Shown: positions 42,291 through 44,356 of the stretch, in pieces
Position numbering within the stretch: the stretch's first letter is position 1
How the letters are laid out: every line of letters begins with the position of its first letter
Assembly: GCF_913055755.1 (NCBI RefSeq)
Contig: NZ_CAJXKH010000019.1
Location: 1-44,356, forward strand
Length of the DNA: 44,356 nucleotides
Direction: 5' to 3'
DNA from: an uncultured Microbulbifer sp.
GTDB taxonomy: Bacteria > Pseudomonadota > Gammaproteobacteria > Pseudomonadales > Cellvibrionaceae
Program-made: the position numbers and the translations under genes
Notes under the pieces: model-generated
Seen by the model: the letters and a program-made list of their open reading frames with translations, nothing else
Database searches by the model: none
What the model was told of the DNA's origin: nothing

Positions 42291-43367
42291 TTACTCCGCA
42301 GAAAACTGATAAATCGTCGTCTGCCGGTACTCTTCGCCCTTCTTCAAAATGACAGAAGGGAAATTCTTGTGGTTGGGCGCGTCCGGGAAACCGTGGGTCT
42401 CCAGGCACAACCCCGCATACTGGTTCATGGGTGAACCGTCATCGCGGTTGCGGCTGCCATCCAGGAAATTGCCGCTGTAGAACTGTACACCCGCCTCGCT
42501 GGAAACAATTTTCACCGAACGACCGGAAGCCGGGTCGACCAGAGAAGCAATGGGCTTCAGCGCCTTGTTCGCAGTCTCGTCCACCACCCAAAAATTGTCG
42601 TAACCGCCCGGCCACCAGTCGATATCGCGACCGATTTTCTTGCGCTTGCGGAAATCCACCGGCGTATCGGAAACATTGAGCAGCTCACCAGTAGGGATCA
42701 GCTGCTCATTCAAGCGCAACAGCTGATCCGCGTGGATCTCCAGTTCATGCTCGAGGATTCCATTGCGCCCCGCCAGGTTCCAGTAGCAGTGGTTGGTCAG
42801 GGCCACCGGGGTATCGACATCGGTAACCGCACGGTATTCCAGCGTCAGCGCGTCGTCTTCGTCCAGGCAGTAGGTCAGCTCAATTTCCAGTTTGCCGGGA
42901 TAGCCGCCCTCGCCGTCTTCACTCACACAGCGAAAGGTCACCGACTGGAAGCGTGGGGAGGATTCGCTCTGTACCACCTGCCAGCGCTTGGTGTGCAGAC
43001 CCTGGGGGCCGCCGTGCAGATGGTTTTCACCATCATTTGCCGGCAGCAGGTATGTCTCGTCACCGAGCTGGAACTGCGCCGCGCCGATACGGTTGGCAAC
43101 GCGGCCCGCGGTTACGCCCAGGTACCAGTTGTTGTCCAGCCAGTGCTGGGGATCGGCGTAGGTCAGCAGGATATTATCGCTGTGACCGTAGCGATCCCTG
43201 GTGTGGATTGAATACAGGCTGGCGCCCAGGTCACACAGGGTGACCCGGGTGCCGCGGCTGTTTTCCAGCGTGACCAGTTGCAGCGGGCGGTTGCCGCTGC
43301 CCTCTTGTTGAGGAAGGGCCAGCTCGGAAGTCTCAATTCCGCTGGGCACGGTCAGTTCAGATTGCAT
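42291..43367 (-). CDS. galM: Aldose 1-epimerase (mutarotase)
   Basis: 358 residues from ATG 43367; a GTG at 43382 is possible and would add five residues. No signal peptide, so cytoplasmic. The GalM fold is shown by GVTAGRVANRIG (substrate-binding Asn/Arg), ENHLHGGPQGLHTKRW (catalytic-type His), TNHCYWNLAG (second His), the VDFRKRKKIGRD segment and a late AGLCLETHGFPDAPN with the catalytic-type Glu. It interconverts alpha and beta anomers of aldoses; here L-arabinose is likely, supplying the anomer used by the arabinose dehydrogenase. It overlaps the end of the upstream aldehyde dehydrogenase gene by about 11 bases, so the two are translationally coupled. Confidence 0.93.
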   Translation of the reverse strand: MQSELTVPSGIETSELALPQQEGSGNRPLQLVTLENSRGTRVTLCDLGASLYSIHTRDRYGHSDNILLTYADPQHWLDNNWYLGVTAGRVANRIGAAQFQLGDETYLLPANDGENHLHGGPQGLHTKRWQVVQSESSPRFQSVTFRCVSEDGEGGYPGKLEIELTYCLDEDDALTLEYRAVTDVDTPVALTNHCYWNLAGRNGILEHELEIHADQLLRLNEQLIPTGELLNVSDTPVDFRKRKKIGRDIDWWPGGYDNFWVVDETANKALKPIASLVDPASGRSVKIVSSEAGVQFYSGNFLDGSRNRDDGSPMNQYAGLCLETHGFPDAPNHKNFPSVILKKGEEYRQTTIYQFSAE

Positions 43368-44356
43368 CACTGGTCTTTTCACCGTTCACGAGACGCGCAA
43401 TGTTCAGCGGGTTGCTGTTTTTCAGGGCGTCCGGCAGCAGTGCTTCCGGGTAGTTCTGGAAGCAGATCGGGCGCACGAAGCGGGCGATGGACATAGTGCC
43501 CACGGAAGTGAAGCGCGCGTCGGTGGCTGCCGGGAAAGGACCGCCGTGCATCATGGAGTGGCACACTTCTACGCCGGTGGGGAAGTTGTTGCATACAACA
43601 CGGCCCACTTTCTGGCGCAGGACCTCAACCAGATCGGCGTAACCCGCCAGCTCGGATTCGGTGCACTGCAGGGTGCCGGTGAGCTGGCCCTGCAAGGAGG
43701 AAATCGCCTGCAGCAGTTCGGCGCGGTCGCGGCACTTCACTACCAGAGACATGGGGCCGAATACTTCTTCCTGCAGTTCTTTGTTGGCGAGGAAGTTCTT
43801 GCCGTCGACGGTCAGCAGGCCTGCCTGACAGGTGAAACCCTTGTCGTCGCCGGCGGGCTCGCCGCAACCAACCTGCTCGACGCCTTCCTGGTCGCGCAGG
43901 CGGGCAACGCCGCTCTGGTAACCGGCCAGGGTGTTTTCGTTCAGCATCACACCGCAGCCCACTTTGGACAGGGCTTCACAGGTAGCGCTGATGAAGCGGT
44001 CCAGTTCTTCGCCCTCTACCGCCAGAACCAGACCCGGGTTTACACAGAACTGGCCGGTGCCCAGGGTCAGGGAACCGACAAAACCTTCGGCGATGGTTTC
44101 GGCTTTTTCTTTCAGTGCTTCCGGCAACAGCACCACCGGGTTGATACTGCCCATTTCCGCAAATACCGGGATCGGCTCGGGGCGTGCGTTGGCCAGGTTG
44201 AACAGTGCCATACCGCCCTGCAGGGAACCGGTAAAGCCGACGGCCTTGATGCCGGGCGCTTTTACCAGCTCGGCGCCGACCCGACGGCCGGAACCCATGA
44301 TCAGGGAGAAAACGCCGGCGGGCATGCCGGTGGCTTTTACGGCTTTGTCGATGGCC
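43357..44356 (-). CDS. alpha-Ketoglutaric semialdehyde dehydrogenase (partial, N-terminus outside window)
   Basis: The reading frame stays open to the right edge (44356), so about 332 C-terminal residues are present and the N-terminal NAD(P)-binding part is missing. An ATG at 44325 is internal. Motifs: FTGSLQGG (cofactor loop), VFAEMGSINPVVLLPEAL with the general-base Glu, GQFCVNPGLV with the catalytic Cys, and EEVFGPMSLVV near the C-terminus. The FAEMGSxNP and GQFCxNPG forms are typical of the 2,5-dioxovalerate dehydrogenase group, which oxidises alpha-ketoglutaric semialdehyde to 2-oxoglutarate, the last step of the non-phosphorylating pentose and sugar-acid pathways. Coupled with galM and upstream of the furanose transporter and lactonase, it supports L-arabinose oxidation. 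Hydroxyproline or glucarate catabolism are alternatives judged by family only. Confidence 0.88.
   Translation of the reverse strand, partial: AIDKAVKATGMPAGVFSLIMGSGRRVGAELVKAPGIKAVGFTGSLQGGMALFNLANARPEPIPVFAEMGSINPVVLLPEALKEKAETIAEGFVGSLTLGTGQFCVNPGLVLAVEGEELDRFISATCEALSKVGCGVMLNENTLAGYQSGVARLRDQEGVEQVGCGEPAGDDKGFTCQAGLLTVDGKNFLANKELQEEVFGPMSLVVKCRDRAELLQAISSLQGQLTGTLQCTESELAGYADLVEVLRQKVGRVVCNNFPTGVEVCHSMMHGGPFPAATDARFTSVGTMSIARFVRPICFQNYPEALLPDALKNSNPLNIARLVNGEKTSDAI

Overview
The window looks like chromosome from a marine, polysaccharide-degrading gammaproteobacterium, probably of the Cellvibrionales (Microbulbifer/Cellvibrio type). The reasons are the large TonB-dependent receptors, the many lipoprotein glycoside hydrolases, a Cellvibrio-like endo-arabinanase, an E. 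coli-like YtfQRT-YjfF transporter and the moderately high GC. The taxon is inferred from protein character only. Almost everything on the right half serves breakdown and oxidation of arabinan or other L-arabinose-rich plant polymers.

Layout, left to right. 1-114: C-terminus of the ribosomal ATPase EttA with its terminator. 292-10355: three large TonB-dependent receptors on the minus strand, each with its own terminator. Two are Oar-like with an N-terminal carboxypeptidase-regulatory-like domain, and one of these carries a textbook EF-hand loop. The third is a classical sugar-type receptor. 11333-16182 (plus): a five-module GH43 lipoprotein and a beta-lactamase-fold esterase. 16314-18167: a membrane hybrid histidine kinase. 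18324-20540 (minus): a catalase-peroxidase with a signal peptide. 20733-24278 (minus): an apparent operon of a 7TMR-DISM diguanylate cyclase, a periplasmic DsrE-like protein and a BNR/sialidase-fold protein.

24440-36153 is the core arabinan locus. On the minus strand are two GH43 enzymes, a GH97, a GH43 with two ricin-type trefoils, and a secreted GH51 arabinofuranosidase. Diverging on the plus strand are an endo-1,5-alpha-L-arabinanase lipoprotein and a GH127/GH146-type beta-L-arabinofuranosidase lipoprotein. 36332-44356 (minus) holds the uptake and catabolic part: an alpha-ketoglutaric semialdehyde dehydrogenase (cut by the window edge), an aldose 1-epimerase, a furanose-type ABC transporter (ytfQ, ytfR, ytfT, yjfF) and an SMP-30 L-arabinolactonase.

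Together this suggests the following route. Surface lipoproteins cut arabinan, a TonB receptor imports the fragments, and periplasmic or lipoprotein exo-enzymes release L-arabinofuranose. The YtfQRT-YjfF system takes this up, and the non-phosphorylating oxidative pathway (lactone, arabonate, 2-ketoglutarate semialdehyde, 2-ketoglutarate) uses it. The L-arabinose dehydrogenase and the two dehydratases are not in the window and may lie beyond the right edge. No transcription factor is encoded here.

The most unusual non-coding signal is a family of three roughly 120-130 bp branched palindromic repeats (about 26157-26287, 41950-42081 and 42134-42253). Their stems differ in sequence between copies but keep base pairing, around a nearly invariant core. 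Two copies sit head to head between galM and ytfQ.
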